From assembly GCA_019636535.1 (NCBI GenBank), contig JAHBXK010000001.1, forward strand, positions 124,001-188,000: a stretch of DNA of 64,000 nt, in the 5' to 3' direction. Both the position numbers and the translations under genes were made by a program. Position 1 is the stretch's first letter. Each line of letters starts with the position of its first letter. This DNA is from Phycisphaeraceae bacterium (GTDB lineage: Bacteria; Planctomycetota; Phycisphaerae; Phycisphaerales; UBA1924). The notes under the pieces are model-generated. The model made no database searches. It was not told the DNA's origin and saw only the letters and a list, made by a program, of their open reading frames with translations. This document shows positions 17,660 through 28,687 of the stretch, in pieces.

Positions 17660-18811
17660 GTGCCGCTTCGCACCCCTTTGCACTCGTTTCACACCGCCCG
17701 ACAGGCCAAGATGGTCGACTTTGCCGGGTGGGAGATGCCGATGTTCTACGGGACGGGAGAGGGGACGGGGGTGATCGCCGAGCACACCCAGGTGCGCACG
17801 AGCGGCGGGCTGTTTGATGTGTCGCACATGGGGCGGGTTCGGATCAGCGGACGGCACGCCCGGCGGCTGTTGGAGCGTGTGTGCTCTCGGCGGATCAGCG
17901 ACATGGCGACTGGGCAGTGCCGGTACTCGCTTGCTTGCAACGAGCGGGGCGGCGTTCACGACGACGTGATCGTGTATCGCATGGACGACGCGGAGTTTCT
18001 GGTGGTGGTGAACGCCTCGAACCGCGAGAAGATGCTTCGGCACTTCGAGGCGGTTCGCACGGCGGGGGATCTGACGGCGAAGATCGATGACGAGACGGCC
18101 AAGACGGCGATGGTTGCGATCCAGGGTCCGAAGGTGATGGACCTGGTGGGCAAGTTCAGCCGGGAGATCCCCGCTCTCAAGCGGTATCGCTTCGCGGTGA
18201 AGAACCTGTTGATCGTGAAGTTGGTGGTGAGCCGGACTGGGTACACGGGCGAGGACGGGGTGGAGGTGATTCTGCCAGCGGCGATGGTGGACATGGCGAT
18301 GAAGCTGCTGCTGAAAGACGCAGGGATGGACGGGGAGAACGCGCTGATCCGTCCGGCGGGGCTGGCGTGCCGGGACACGCTGCGGATCGAGGCGGGGATG
18401 CCGCTGTATGGGCATGAACTCGGTGAGGAAATCAACGCGCTGTCGTGCGGCGTGGACTTTGCGATCGCGCTGGACAAGGACCAGGACGAGCGGGGTGAGC
18501 CCTATGTGGGGATGGAGGCGCTGAAGAAGGTGCGCGACGAGGGCGGGCCGAAGCGTCGGCTGGCGGGGCTGATGCTGGAAGGGAAGCGCGCAGCGCGGCA
18601 GGGGATGAAGGTGTACATCGACGGGAAGGAGGCGGGGGAGATTTCGAGCGGGTGCCTGAGCCCGACGCTGGGGTATCCGATCGCGATGGCGTTTGTGGAT
18701 CGTGACTTGGCGGTGGATGGGACGGCTGTGGAGGTGGACACGGGGCGGGGCGATCGGCTGGCGGGGAAGGTACGGAAGATGCCGTTCTACAGCCCGACGA
18801 AGGGGGTTTGA
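17660..18811 (+). CDS. gcvT: Aminomethyltransferase (glycine cleavage T protein)
   Basis: Tetrahydrofolate-dependent T protein of the glycine cleavage system, releasing ammonia and methylene-THF from the aminomethyl lipoyl H protein. It has TPLHSFHTARQAKMVDFAGWEMP at the N-terminus, GLFDVSHMGRV, SRTGYTGEDGVEV, the RDTLRIEAGMPLYGHE block and the C-terminal barrel ending KMPFYSPTKGV. Length 383 aa is normal. The GTG start has AGGAG at 17647-17651. No glycine riboswitch is seen upstream, and gcvH and gcvP are not in the window. Confidence 0.93.
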   Translation: MPLRTPLHSFHTARQAKMVDFAGWEMPMFYGTGEGTGVIAEHTQVRTSGGLFDVSHMGRVRISGRHARRLLERVCSRRISDMATGQCRYSLACNERGGVHDDVIVYRMDDAEFLVVVNASNREKMLRHFEAVRTAGDLTAKIDDETAKTAMVAIQGPKVMDLVGKFSREIPALKRYRFAVKNLLIVKLVVSRTGYTGEDGVEVILPAAMVDMAMKLLLKDAGMDGENALIRPAGLACRDTLRIEAGMPLYGHELGEEINALSCGVDFAIALDKDQDERGEPYVGMEALKKVRDEGGPKRRLAGLMLEGKRAARQGMKVYIDGKEAGEISSGCLSPTLGYPIAMAFVDRDLAVDGTAVEVDTGRGDRLAGKVRKMPFYSPTKGV

Positions 18812-18874
18812 GAGCGGGTCGGGTGGCGTCGAGCGACGGCGGCGACCGGAACCGCGCTGATCGCGGGCATCCGC

Positions 18875-20917
18875 TCAGTTGCTCGGCTCGTTGATGACCA
18901 AGTCCACTGGGCCGCTGAAGGGTGTTCCTCTGCCGTTGATCGCCTCGTGCCTGCGGCCATTGGCGGGTGCGATGCCGCCGTCGTCTGTTCCGTCGAAGCC
19001 GACGCTCCAGAGGAGGTAACCACGGCCGTGCGGATCGGCCTGGGGGTCGAGCAAACGGTAACGGAACGGCTTGCCGCTGTAGGGGTCGATCGGCACCTCG
19101 GTCAGAAACGCCGGCGCGAGTTGGGTCAGTTCGTCGGGGTAGCGACCGTGCTCGAGACGGTGGGACTCGAGCGCGAGCATGATCTGGAGGCCCCGGTGCT
19201 CGGCGGTACGGCCGTCGTGCGACATGACGAGCCGGGGAGAGAACCCGACGACCAGACTGACCAAACGCTGCGAACTCGGAGCGGGGGCAAACGACTGGAG
19301 TCTTCGAGCGTGCGGTTCGAGCGCGATCGCCTCGCCGATCGCGGTCATGACGCGGTTGGTTTCAGAGACCGAGCGTGAGAAACGACCGGTCTGATGCCAG
19401 TACGGAGCGCCCAGTCCGAACGTCGCGAACGCGGTACGTCGGCCGTTTCCACTTCGGAAGTCTCGCCAGATGTTGACGACCGGGTTGGGGTGGTGGCTGG
19501 CGAACTCGTGGGCCAGCATCCGGCGGGAAAGAGCCGCCTCGGAATCGATCATCCACGCGGCGTCGGGCAGGGTGAGGCATCGGTTCATGGCCGACCGGAT
19601 CGCCTCGACTTGCGATGCGGACGGATGGTGGATCAACACGCTACGGAAGCGGTCGAAAAGCATCGCTTCGCACGCGACGGCGATCAACTCGCTGATCAGG
19701 CCGGGGCCTGCGTTGACATGGGCCACGATCGCGCAGGCTGCGTCGGCCACGGTCCGGAACCGCTCGTCGTCGTTCTCGCGGTGCGCATCGTGAAGCGCGA
19801 ACGCGAGGAGGCGGGTGAAGTGCCGGTAGTCAGAAAGACGCGGGAAAGTCCATTGAGACTCCTCGTCCACCGACTGACCGGGTAGGAACTCGACCGTTCC
19901 ATGGCCGCTGATGAGCGCTCGGCAGAGCCGCGGTTCGATGTTCTCTGCTCGGACCTGTTCGAGTGCGATCTGTGCCGCCCGGCGCAGTTGCTCAACATTC
20001 GCGGGGTCGTCGGGCTGGGGCTTGCGATAGAGCCACACCCAATCGACGTACAGGGCTCCGGTCAGAGCATTCTTGGGCAGTTCCTCAAGGACCTCGGCCT
20101 CGGCCGCCTTGGTGATCTCGCGGAGGCGGTCGGCGATCGCTTTCCATTCGTCGTTCAGATCTGGCGCATCGTCGGGGAGGAACTTCGGCCGCTGGGCGCG
20201 GAGCATGGCGTTGATCTCTTCGACGTCGGCCAGTTCCGCCTTTGCGGCGGCGATATCGGATCGAGTCTGCAGGTAGACCACGAGCCAGAGCACGCACAGG
20301 CCGAGCACGAACAGCCCCGCCGTGGCGAGCGTGCCACGCAGGATCAGCCGGCGCGTGTGCTTGCTGACCCAATGCCTCTGGGGCTTGAAGATGGCTGCGG
20401 AGTCGGCGTCGGGGGGCGAGAAGACGCGCTGGCCGTTCGAGCCGTCGGCCAGTTCGTTCATGGACTCATCGGCGATGGTGACCGACCCGCACTCGGGGCA
20501 GGTGACCTTGAGGTCCGGCCCGACGTTCAGGCCGAGCAGGACGTAGTCGCACTCGGAGCAGGTGCCGCGGAGCGTGATGACGCGGCGGATGCGCCGGCGC
20601 AGGAACACGTCGCGCACCACCATCGCGGCGATCGCGCCGACGATGGGGCAGATGAGGGCCGGGATGGCCATCCCGAGCGTTGACCACCAGAGCGATGGAT
20701 GCGAGTTGGGGTCGAAGTTCAGGATGATGTACGCGAGCGCGAACAGGTATCCGCAGACCCCCGCCACGAAGAGAAACGTCAGGAAGATCAGGGCGCTCGG
20801 GAGAAGATGACGCAGGAAGCCGCGGTTGGCCGAGCGCACGAAGTTGCGGCATCGCTCATCGTCGAAGCGGTCGAGTTCAGGGAAGGCTCGGTAGATCTTG
20901 TGGGTGGCGATGCGCAT
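18875..20917 (-). CDS. Large zinc-ribbon membrane protein with pseudopilin-like C-terminal segment
   Basis: A 680-aa protein not recognised by name. After a short cytoplasmic N-terminus there are two membrane segments (LLPSALIFLTFLFVAGVCGYL and an IPALICPIVGAIAAMVV stretch). A zinc ribbon follows, CSECDY...CPECGS, then a third membrane helix (ATAGLFVLGLCVLWLVVYL) and a long extracytoplasmic region. The last 90 residues (ALESHRLEHGRYPDELTQL, IDPYSGKPFRYRL, DGTDDGG) look like the C-terminal domain of GspG pseudopilins, including the calcium-loop-like end. I use ATG 20917; upstream sequence is low-complexity. Confidence 0.65.
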   Translation of the reverse strand: MRIATHKIYRAFPELDRFDDERCRNFVRSANRGFLRHLLPSALIFLTFLFVAGVCGYLFALAYIILNFDPNSHPSLWWSTLGMAIPALICPIVGAIAAMVVRDVFLRRRIRRVITLRGTCSECDYVLLGLNVGPDLKVTCPECGSVTIADESMNELADGSNGQRVFSPPDADSAAIFKPQRHWVSKHTRRLILRGTLATAGLFVLGLCVLWLVVYLQTRSDIAAAKAELADVEEINAMLRAQRPKFLPDDAPDLNDEWKAIADRLREITKAAEAEVLEELPKNALTGALYVDWVWLYRKPQPDDPANVEQLRRAAQIALEQVRAENIEPRLCRALISGHGTVEFLPGQSVDEESQWTFPRLSDYRHFTRLLAFALHDAHRENDDERFRTVADAACAIVAHVNAGPGLISELIAVACEAMLFDRFRSVLIHHPSASQVEAIRSAMNRCLTLPDAAWMIDSEAALSRRMLAHEFASHHPNPVVNIWRDFRSGNGRRTAFATFGLGAPYWHQTGRFSRSVSETNRVMTAIGEAIALEPHARRLQSFAPAPSSQRLVSLVVGFSPRLVMSHDGRTAEHRGLQIMLALESHRLEHGRYPDELTQLAPAFLTEVPIDPYSGKPFRYRLLDPQADPHGRGYLLWSVGFDGTDDGGIAPANGRRHEAINGRGTPFSGPVDLVINEPSN

Positions 20918-21178
20918 GCGGGGTTCCGATCGGGCAGGACTGCTGAACCGCCCGTGCCGTCGCCTTGGGCGGGCGTGTTGGCGCCCCTCCACCCCCACCC
21001 TCCAACCGCTCACCCCACCACCCCCCCACCCCCCACCCCCGGCGCGCGTGGCGAGGGCGATGCAACAGTCTACCGGCCGGTGGACTCGGCGGTGCCGCGC
21101 TGCCAAGGCGCCACTGGGCGGGCCCGCGGGCCTTCAGAGCGGGCGGGGCGCGGGCAGTGCGCCGCGTACGATGCGGCT
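20918..21178. other. Non-coding gap with C-rich tracts
   Basis: The divergent gap between the zinc-ribbon membrane gene and the aminotransferase-fold gene contains repeated CCCACC/CCCCACC runs (about 20988-21045) and no supportable gene. No convincing promoter was found in it. Confidence 0.4.
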
Positions 21179-22453
21179 ATGGAGTTTGGTGCGTCCGATG
21201 CACGGTCCGGGCCGGTTCGTCGGTACTTCGACAACGCGGCGACGAGTTTCCCCAAGCCGCCGGGCGTGGCCGAGGCGGTGTACCGATTCATGACGGAGAA
21301 CGGGGCGCCCGGGCGCGGGTTGTATGCCGAGGCGAGGCGGGCGGGTGGCGAGATCGAGCGCTGCCGCGAACGGATCGCGCGGCTGGTGGGGCTTTCGAGT
21401 CCGCGGCATGTGGTGTTCGGGCACAACACGACGGACGCGCTGAATCTGGCGATCAAAGGGGTTGTGGCGGGGGTGCAGCGCCGGCACGGTCGGCGGGCGC
21501 GGATCGTGACGAGTACCTTCGAGCACAACTCGGTGTTGCGGCCCGTGAACCGGCTGGTGGAACTGGGGTTGGCGGAGTGGACGGCCGTGGCGGTCGATCC
21601 GACAAGCGGGGTGCTGGACCCGGCGGACGTGGATCGGGCGGTGCGTCGGACCGGCGCGGACCTGGTGGCGGTGAACCACGCGAGCAACGTGACGGGCGTG
21701 GTGCAGCCGGTGGGGGCGATCGGGAAGTTGTGCCGGGAGACGGGGGCGCTGTTCGTGGTGGATGGGGCGCAGTCGCTGGGGCACGTGGCGGTGGACATGG
21801 AGGAGATGGGGATCGATCTGCTGGCATTTCCGGGGCACAAGGGGTTGCTGGGTCCGCAGGGGACGGGCGGGCTGTGCATCCGGCCGGGCGTTGAGCATCG
21901 GCTCGACACGATCCGCGAGGGCGGGACGGGGAATGTGAGCGAGCAGCAGACCCACCCGGAGATGCTGCCGGAGAAGTATGAGGCGGGGTCGCACAACGCG
22001 GCGGGGATCGCGGGCCTCTCGGAGGGCGTGTCGTGGCTGCTGGAGCGCGGGATTGACGCGGTTCGGGCGCACGAAGCGGCGACGATGCGGCCGCTGGTGG
22101 AAGCGCTGGAACGGGCGGAAGAAACGCTGCCGGGGTTGCGTCCGCTCGGGCCGGTGTCGGTTGCGGGTCGGATCGGCGTGTTCTCGTTCACGCATGAGAC
22201 GCTGAGCCCGGCCGAGTTGTCGTCGATTCTGGAGATGGAGTACGGGATCTTGAGCAGGCCGGGGCTGCACTGTGCGCCGCTGGTTCACGAGGCGTACGGG
22301 ACCGCGCCGCCGGTGGGGCAGGGTGCGTGCCGGCTGAGCCTTGGGCCGTTTGTGGGAGAAGAGGACGTGCGAGCGGCGGTCGGAGCGCTGCGGGCGGTGT
22401 GTCATGCGCAGCGGGATGAGTTGGTGGGTGACGGGCGAGTCAGGCTGCGTTGA
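21179..22453 (+). CDS. Cysteine desulfurase family protein (class V aminotransferase fold)
   Basis: PLP enzyme of fold type I, 424 aa. YFDNAATSFPKPPGVAEAV at the N-terminus, HNTTDALNLAIKG, VNHASNVTGVV and the PLP lysine K221 in AFPGHKGLLGPQG are visible. GSHNAAGIAGLSEG and SRPGLHCAPLVHEAYGT are typical of the subgroup of cysteine desulfurase-like proteins distinct from IscS/SufS. It probably mobilises sulfur or selenium, but the substrate is not certain. ATG 21179 is used because the conserved fold starts there. Its last 14 bp overlap the convergent YgiT-type gene. Confidence 0.85.
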   Translation: MEFGASDARSGPVRRYFDNAATSFPKPPGVAEAVYRFMTENGAPGRGLYAEARRAGGEIERCRERIARLVGLSSPRHVVFGHNTTDALNLAIKGVVAGVQRRHGRRARIVTSTFEHNSVLRPVNRLVELGLAEWTAVAVDPTSGVLDPADVDRAVRRTGADLVAVNHASNVTGVVQPVGAIGKLCRETGALFVVDGAQSLGHVAVDMEEMGIDLLAFPGHKGLLGPQGTGGLCIRPGVEHRLDTIREGGTGNVSEQQTHPEMLPEKYEAGSHNAAGIAGLSEGVSWLLERGIDAVRAHEAATMRPLVEALERAEETLPGLRPLGPVSVAGRIGVFSFTHETLSPAELSSILEMEYGILSRPGLHCAPLVHEAYGTAPPVGQGACRLSLGPFVGEEDVRAAVGALRAVCHAQRDELVGDGRVRLR

Positions 22454-22667
22454 ACCGGCGCACTTCTACCTCAACTCCTGAGCGTGCCGCTTGCTCGGCC
22501 TCTTGCAGTAATCTGGACGTCACTGCTTCATCGACGAACTGTTCTCCACAGTTCTGGCAGACGCGCGCGGGTACCCCGCGGAAGACGATCGTGGAGGTGC
22601 CGCGATCGAGGGTCACAGTCACGAGGCCGGGTTTCAGTTCGCCATGCTTGCAGATCGGGCAGGTCAT
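22440..22667 (-). CDS. YgiT-type zinc finger protein (MqsA-like N-terminal domain)
   Basis: A 75-aa protein with MTCPICKHGELKPG at the N-terminus and ARVCQNCGEQFVDEAVTSRL, the CxxC...CxxC finger found in MqsA/YgiT antitoxins. The DNA-binding domain of MqsA is absent, as in many short YgiT-type proteins that pair with a DUF4258-type toxin. No such toxin gene is next to it. It starts 7 bp after the enolase stop codon, so it is probably expressed from the enolase message. It may be an orphan antitoxin or a small zinc-binding regulator. Confidence 0.75.
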   Translation of the reverse strand: MTCPICKHGELKPGLVTVTLDRGTSTIVFRGVPARVCQNCGEQFVDEAVTSRLLQEAEQAARSGVEVEVRRFNAA

Positions 22668-22674
22668 CGCTGAC

Positions 22675-24816
<2,142 letters not shown>

Positions 24817-24934
24817 GGCGGGGAACGCGGGGGAGGGGCCAAAGAAACACGGGAAGCGCTGCGGAAAGCCCGCGGGTGTAGCGCCGGCGTGAGGGGGCGG
24901 GCAACGCTCGGGCGGGTGCGTGCTACGCTATGGG

Positions 24935-27040
24935 ATGCCCCACTCGCGAGCGTCAGCCGAGGCCGAAGCCGCACGATTCACAGCCTATGACCCCCTGCTC
25001 GACGCGACCGATCCGCACGGCCTGATGGCCGCGGGGGGGAAGCCGTCGCCGCGCCCGAACAGCGGGGGCGGTGCGTCGGCGGGTGAGGGGGGCGCGGGGG
25101 CCGGAAGTGCGCGGACGATCGCGCCCGATGCGGCGGCGATGCTGGCCGAGGCGGCGGATCGCTCGACCGAGACCGAGTTTTTCTCGCCGGTGCCCAACGG
25201 CTATCGCAAGGGGCTGCACAAGTACGTTGTGGTGCTGGGGACGGTGATGAGCGGGCTGGGGAAGGGGATCTTCTCTTCGAGCGGCGCGAAGTTGCTCAAG
25301 GACAAGGGTCTGTGCGTTGCGCCGATCAAACTCGAGGGGTACCTGAACCTCGACGCGGGGACGCTCAACCCGTTCCGACACGGCGAGGTGTTCGTGCTGG
25401 ACGACGGGACCGAGTGCGACATGGACCTGGGCACGTACGAGCGGCTGCTGGATCAGGACTTGAGCCGGCGGAACTTCGCGACGTCGGGGCAGGTGTTCTC
25501 GACGATCGTGGAGCGCGAGCGGCGCGGGGCGTATCTGGGGCGTGACGTGCAGTGGATTCCGCACGTGACCGGCGAGGTGAAGCGGCGGATCCGCGAACTG
25601 GCGCTGCACGGCGACGGCAGCCGCCCGGCGGACGTGGTCTTCGTCGAGGTGGGCGGGACGGTGGGCGACTACGAGAACGGGTTCTACATCGAGGCCCTGC
25701 GCGAACTGGCGTTCGAGGAGGGGCCGGACTCGGTCTGCTTCGTGGCGCTGACGTACGTCATCAAGCCGCAGAGTCTGGGGGAGCAGAAGAGCAAGGCCGC
25801 GCAGTTGGGGATCAAGCGGCTGATGGAGGCGGGGGTTCAGCCGCACATCATCGCGTGCCGGGCCGAGGAGGAGGTCTCGTCGCAGGTGCGCGAGAAGATC
25901 GCGATGTTCTCGAACGTGCCGATGCGGCGGGTGTTCAGCATGCACGACCGGCCGAGCGTGTACACGATCCCCGAGGACATGCGGTTCGCCGGGCTGGACC
26001 GCGAGATCCTGAGCGTCTTGGACCTTCACGACCGGACGCGGCAGGCGGCGGAGGACCGCAACCGCAAGGAGTGGACGGGGTTCGTGGACATGGTGACGCG
26101 GCCGAAGCACCGGCGGCTGACGATCGCGCTGGCGGGCAAGTACGTCTCCACGTCGGACGCGTATGCCTCGATCGACAAGGCGGTGGAGCACGTCGGGGCG
26201 CACCTGAACTGCGACGTGGACCTGCGCTGGGTGGAGACGACGAACCTGACGCGCGAGAGCGTGGGCGAAGCGCTGTCGGACGTGGACGGGGTGATCGTGC
26301 CGGGCGGGTTCGGGTCGCGGGGGGTGGAGGGGAAGATCGTGACCGCGCAGCACTGCCGCGAGACGCGGCTGCCGTACCTGGGCATCTGCCTGGGGTTCCA
26401 GGTGGCGGTGATCGAGTTTGCGCGGAACGTGTGCGGGCTGAGCGACGCGAACTCGACGGAGTTTCGACCCGCCTGCGCCCACCCGGTGATCAGCGAACTG
26501 CCCGAGCAGAAGAAGATCGAGGGGCTGGGGGGGACGATGCGGCTGGGGGGGCAGGAGGTCGAGATCCGAGCGGGGACGCTGGCCGAGTATCTGTACATGC
26601 CCAAGAGCGGTGTGGGTAAGAGCGCGGGGCTGGCACGCGGTCGGGTGGACCCACCATCGGCGAGCGCCACTTCGCGTCTGACGGTCCGCGAGCGGTTCCG
26701 TCATCGGTACGAGGTTGAGCCGAAGTACGTTGAGCGGCTGGAAGCGGCGGGGCTGGTGTTCAGCGGCAAGCATCCGAAGCAGCCGATCATGCAGATGCTG
26801 GAGTTGCCGGGGACGGCGGAGGGTGGGGCCGGTGGGGCGGGGGTTGGGCACCCGTTCTTCGTGGCTGCGCAGTTTCACCCGGAGTTGACGGGCCGGCCGC
26901 TGCGTCCGCAGCCGATGTTCATGGGGCTGATCGCGGCTGCGCTTCGGCGGAAGTACGCGGACGACGAGACGGTGATGCGCGACAGCGCGATCGGGCAGTG
27001 GACGCGCAGCGAGGCGCGGAAGTCACCGCAGGCGGTGTGA
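24935..27040 (+). CDS. pyrG: CTP synthase with N-terminal extension
   Basis: Makes CTP from UTP, ATP and glutamine. The synthetase domain starts near residue 93 (GLHKYVVVLGTVMSGLGKGI), followed by HGEVFVLDDGTE, VEVGGTVGDYENGF and LGIKRLMEAGVQP. The glutaminase domain has PYLGICLGFQ with nucleophile C485 and a late FHPE histidine-glutamate. Total 701 aa exceeds the usual 540: about 92 residues, Gly/Ala/Ser-rich, precede the fold and further linkers lie in the glutaminase half (around 555-580). The P-loop (LGTVMSGLGKG rather than TGGVVSSLGKG) and KLEGYLNLDAGTLNP (rather than KxDPYxNVDPGTM) are divergent. Start could be a later ATG at 25025. Confidence 0.9.
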   Translation: MPHSRASAEAEAARFTAYDPLLDATDPHGLMAAGGKPSPRPNSGGGASAGEGGAGAGSARTIAPDAAAMLAEAADRSTETEFFSPVPNGYRKGLHKYVVVLGTVMSGLGKGIFSSSGAKLLKDKGLCVAPIKLEGYLNLDAGTLNPFRHGEVFVLDDGTECDMDLGTYERLLDQDLSRRNFATSGQVFSTIVERERRGAYLGRDVQWIPHVTGEVKRRIRELALHGDGSRPADVVFVEVGGTVGDYENGFYIEALRELAFEEGPDSVCFVALTYVIKPQSLGEQKSKAAQLGIKRLMEAGVQPHIIACRAEEEVSSQVREKIAMFSNVPMRRVFSMHDRPSVYTIPEDMRFAGLDREILSVLDLHDRTRQAAEDRNRKEWTGFVDMVTRPKHRRLTIALAGKYVSTSDAYASIDKAVEHVGAHLNCDVDLRWVETTNLTRESVGEALSDVDGVIVPGGFGSRGVEGKIVTAQHCRETRLPYLGICLGFQVAVIEFARNVCGLSDANSTEFRPACAHPVISELPEQKKIEGLGGTMRLGGQEVEIRAGTLAEYLYMPKSGVGKSAGLARGRVDPPSASATSRLTVRERFRHRYEVEPKYVERLEAAGLVFSGKHPKQPIMQMLELPGTAEGGAGGAGVGHPFFVAAQFHPELTGRPLRPQPMFMGLIAAALRRKYADDETVMRDSAIGQWTRSEARKSPQAV

Positions 27041-27225
27041 GCCGTTGGGTTCGACAGACGGTTGATGCTGCACCGTTGCCGAGGGGCAAGGGGAGGGCTT
27101 CGTTGACCGACCTGCGGAGCCGCGAGCATCCCTGCCGACTCGCCCATGATCCGCCGACAGTCAGGCTCGCCCGAATGTGACGCACTTCCGACGGCACCGG
27201 CGACTTGGAAGAACAAAAACAACAA

Positions 27226-27249
27226 GGACCCGGGTTTGAACCCGGGTCC
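27226..27249 (-). terminator. Rho-independent terminator of the 27325 gene
   Basis: GGACCCGGGTT and AACCCGGGTCC form an 11-bp perfect stem with a 2-nt gap (effectively 10 bp with a 4-nt loop). On the minus strand it is followed by TTGTTGTTTTTGTTC. It lies about 75 bp past the stop codon of the minus-strand gene. It could also end pyrG transcription as a stem, but the T-run is only on the minus side. Confidence 0.8.
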
Positions 27250-27324
27250 CTGTGATTCTGACTGCGTGTCAGGCTTCAGAGGGCAAGCCCGATCGTTGTC
27301 TGAAGGCCTGATCCTGCGTGAGGA

Positions 27325-28485
27325 TTAGGCGCGACGCCGACGGCCGGCGACCAGACCACCGAGGCCGAGGAGCGCCAGGGCGCCCGGGGCCGGGATGACC
27401 TGAACCGTGACCGAGCCGGTGCCACCGAGTTCGCCGTCGCTGAACGAGAACTGGACGGTGTAGGTGTTGCCGATCGCGGCGTTCGGAGCGTCCCAGTTCA
27501 GGACGATCGTCGGGTTGGTGGCGGTGCCACCGATGGAGAGCGCGCCGCCGAGAGCGCCGATGCCGCCGTCGTTGGTGACCATGACGGAGACGTTGTCGCC
27601 GTCCGGATCGCTGAACGAGGCGAGGACCAGGTTCAGGGCGTCGGGGTTGACGAACGGATCAGCGGTGATGACGGCCGGGAAGGTCATCGAGGTCGGGGGC
27701 TCGTTGGTCTGACCCTGCTGGATCAGGAACGAGAAGCCGTTGATGTTCTGCTGCAGACCCGACGCAAAGAACTGCGTGTACGTGACCGAGCCGTTCAACT
27801 CCTCATCGGGGTCCGGGAACGATGCGGACGCGACGCCGTTGCCGACGTAGGCGTTGCCCAAACCGGCGAACGCACCAGCGATTGTCCGGGGGGTCAGGTC
27901 TGACGACTCCCAGAAGAAGCGGGAAACCTCAACCCACGCGCCGCCCGCACCGTTGTTGGCCGGGTTGTTCGGGGCGGGAGGGTTCGCGCTGGGCCACGGC
28001 CAGACCTGCGCAGGCAGGGTGCCGGTGCCCATGACGCCCTGGAAGTTGTTCCAAGACGAGCCGGCGACCATGCCGGGCTGGGTCGTCGTCCACGGGGCGA
28101 ACGCGAGGGAGGGGTTCACGATCGAGCCATCGCCCATGGAGACGCCGCCGAGCACCGAGAAGATGCCCAGGTTCTGCGCGGGGAGGACAACGCCCGGCTC
28201 CAGAGCCGTGTTCGACCCGTTGAACGACTGGGTCGAGAACGTGCCGCCGATGTTGATCGTGCGGACCTGCAGGGCCACGCGCTGACGGATCAGGGCGTTG
28301 TCGGCCGAGATAAGGGTGTTCGGGCCGAGAACCGTGCCGTTGGCGAGGCCGGTGCCCTGGTTGGGCAGCGCACCCGTGCCGGCGACGGTCACGAACCGGT
28401 ACTCGATCTGGCCGGTGACCTGACCGAGGGCCGTGCCGGCGACGGCCATCACGGCGAGAGCGGAAAGAGCAGCAATCTTCTTCAC
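27325..28485 (-). CDS. Secreted protein with PEP-CTERM-like sorting tail
   Basis: A 386-aa exported protein of unknown role. The signal peptide is KKIAALSALAVMAVAGTALG, with likely cleavage before QVTGQ. The body is rich in Asn, Gly, Thr and short beta stretches, with a cadherin-like or Ig-like portion near the end (DPDGDNVSVMVTNDGG, YTVQFSFSDGELGG). The tail reads VIPAPGALALLGLGGL then AGRRRR, a PEP-CTERM-like membrane and sorting signal. GTG 28485 has AAGGAG close upstream. It is a single-gene unit with its own strong promoter and terminator, suggesting high expression. Confidence 0.83.
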   Translation of the reverse strand: MKKIAALSALAVMAVAGTALGQVTGQIEYRFVTVAGTGALPNQGTGLANGTVLGPNTLISADNALIRQRVALQVRTINIGGTFSTQSFNGSNTALEPGVVLPAQNLGIFSVLGGVSMGDGSIVNPSLAFAPWTTTQPGMVAGSSWNNFQGVMGTGTLPAQVWPWPSANPPAPNNPANNGAGGAWVEVSRFFWESSDLTPRTIAGAFAGLGNAYVGNGVASASFPDPDEELNGSVTYTQFFASGLQQNINGFSFLIQQGQTNEPPTSMTFPAVITADPFVNPDALNLVLASFSDPDGDNVSVMVTNDGGIGALGGALSIGGTATNPTIVLNWDAPNAAIGNTYTVQFSFSDGELGGTGSVTVQVIPAPGALALLGLGGLVAGRRRRA

Positions 28486-28542
28486 AAGAATCTCCTTCAG
28501 ATATGCGAGGGCAGTACGAGAATCCACAACAACGACGGGAGG

Positions 28543-28571
28543 AAGATACATCAGGGCTGGGGGGGTGTCAA
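28543..28571 (-). promoter_or_regulatory. Strong sigma70-type promoter of the 27325-28485 gene
   Basis: On the minus strand TTGACA (28571-28566) and TATCTT (28548-28543) are 17 bp apart, a consensus -35 box with ideal spacing. The implied start lies about 50 bp before the GTG at 28485. The rest of the 28486-28687 gap holds no gene. Confidence 0.72.
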
Positions 28572-28687
28572 CCACTTCGTTCTTTTTCTGCGAGTCAAAA
28601 TCGCGTGCGGGGTGTCCGATAACCGACAGGTGGCCCGGACAAACGGGACAACTTTAAGTACTTTCACACAATGGGTTTGCGAGTGTT

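Noticed and set aside
20985-21050. Apparent CRISPR-like periodic C-rich DNA
   Set aside because: The runs are simple low-complexity CCCACC stretches without fixed repeat length or unique spacers, and no cas gene is in the window.
27226-27249. GGGTTTGAACCCGGGTCC resembles the T-arm of a tRNA
   Set aside because: There is no D-arm, anticodon arm or acceptor stem around it; the T-run points to a terminator.
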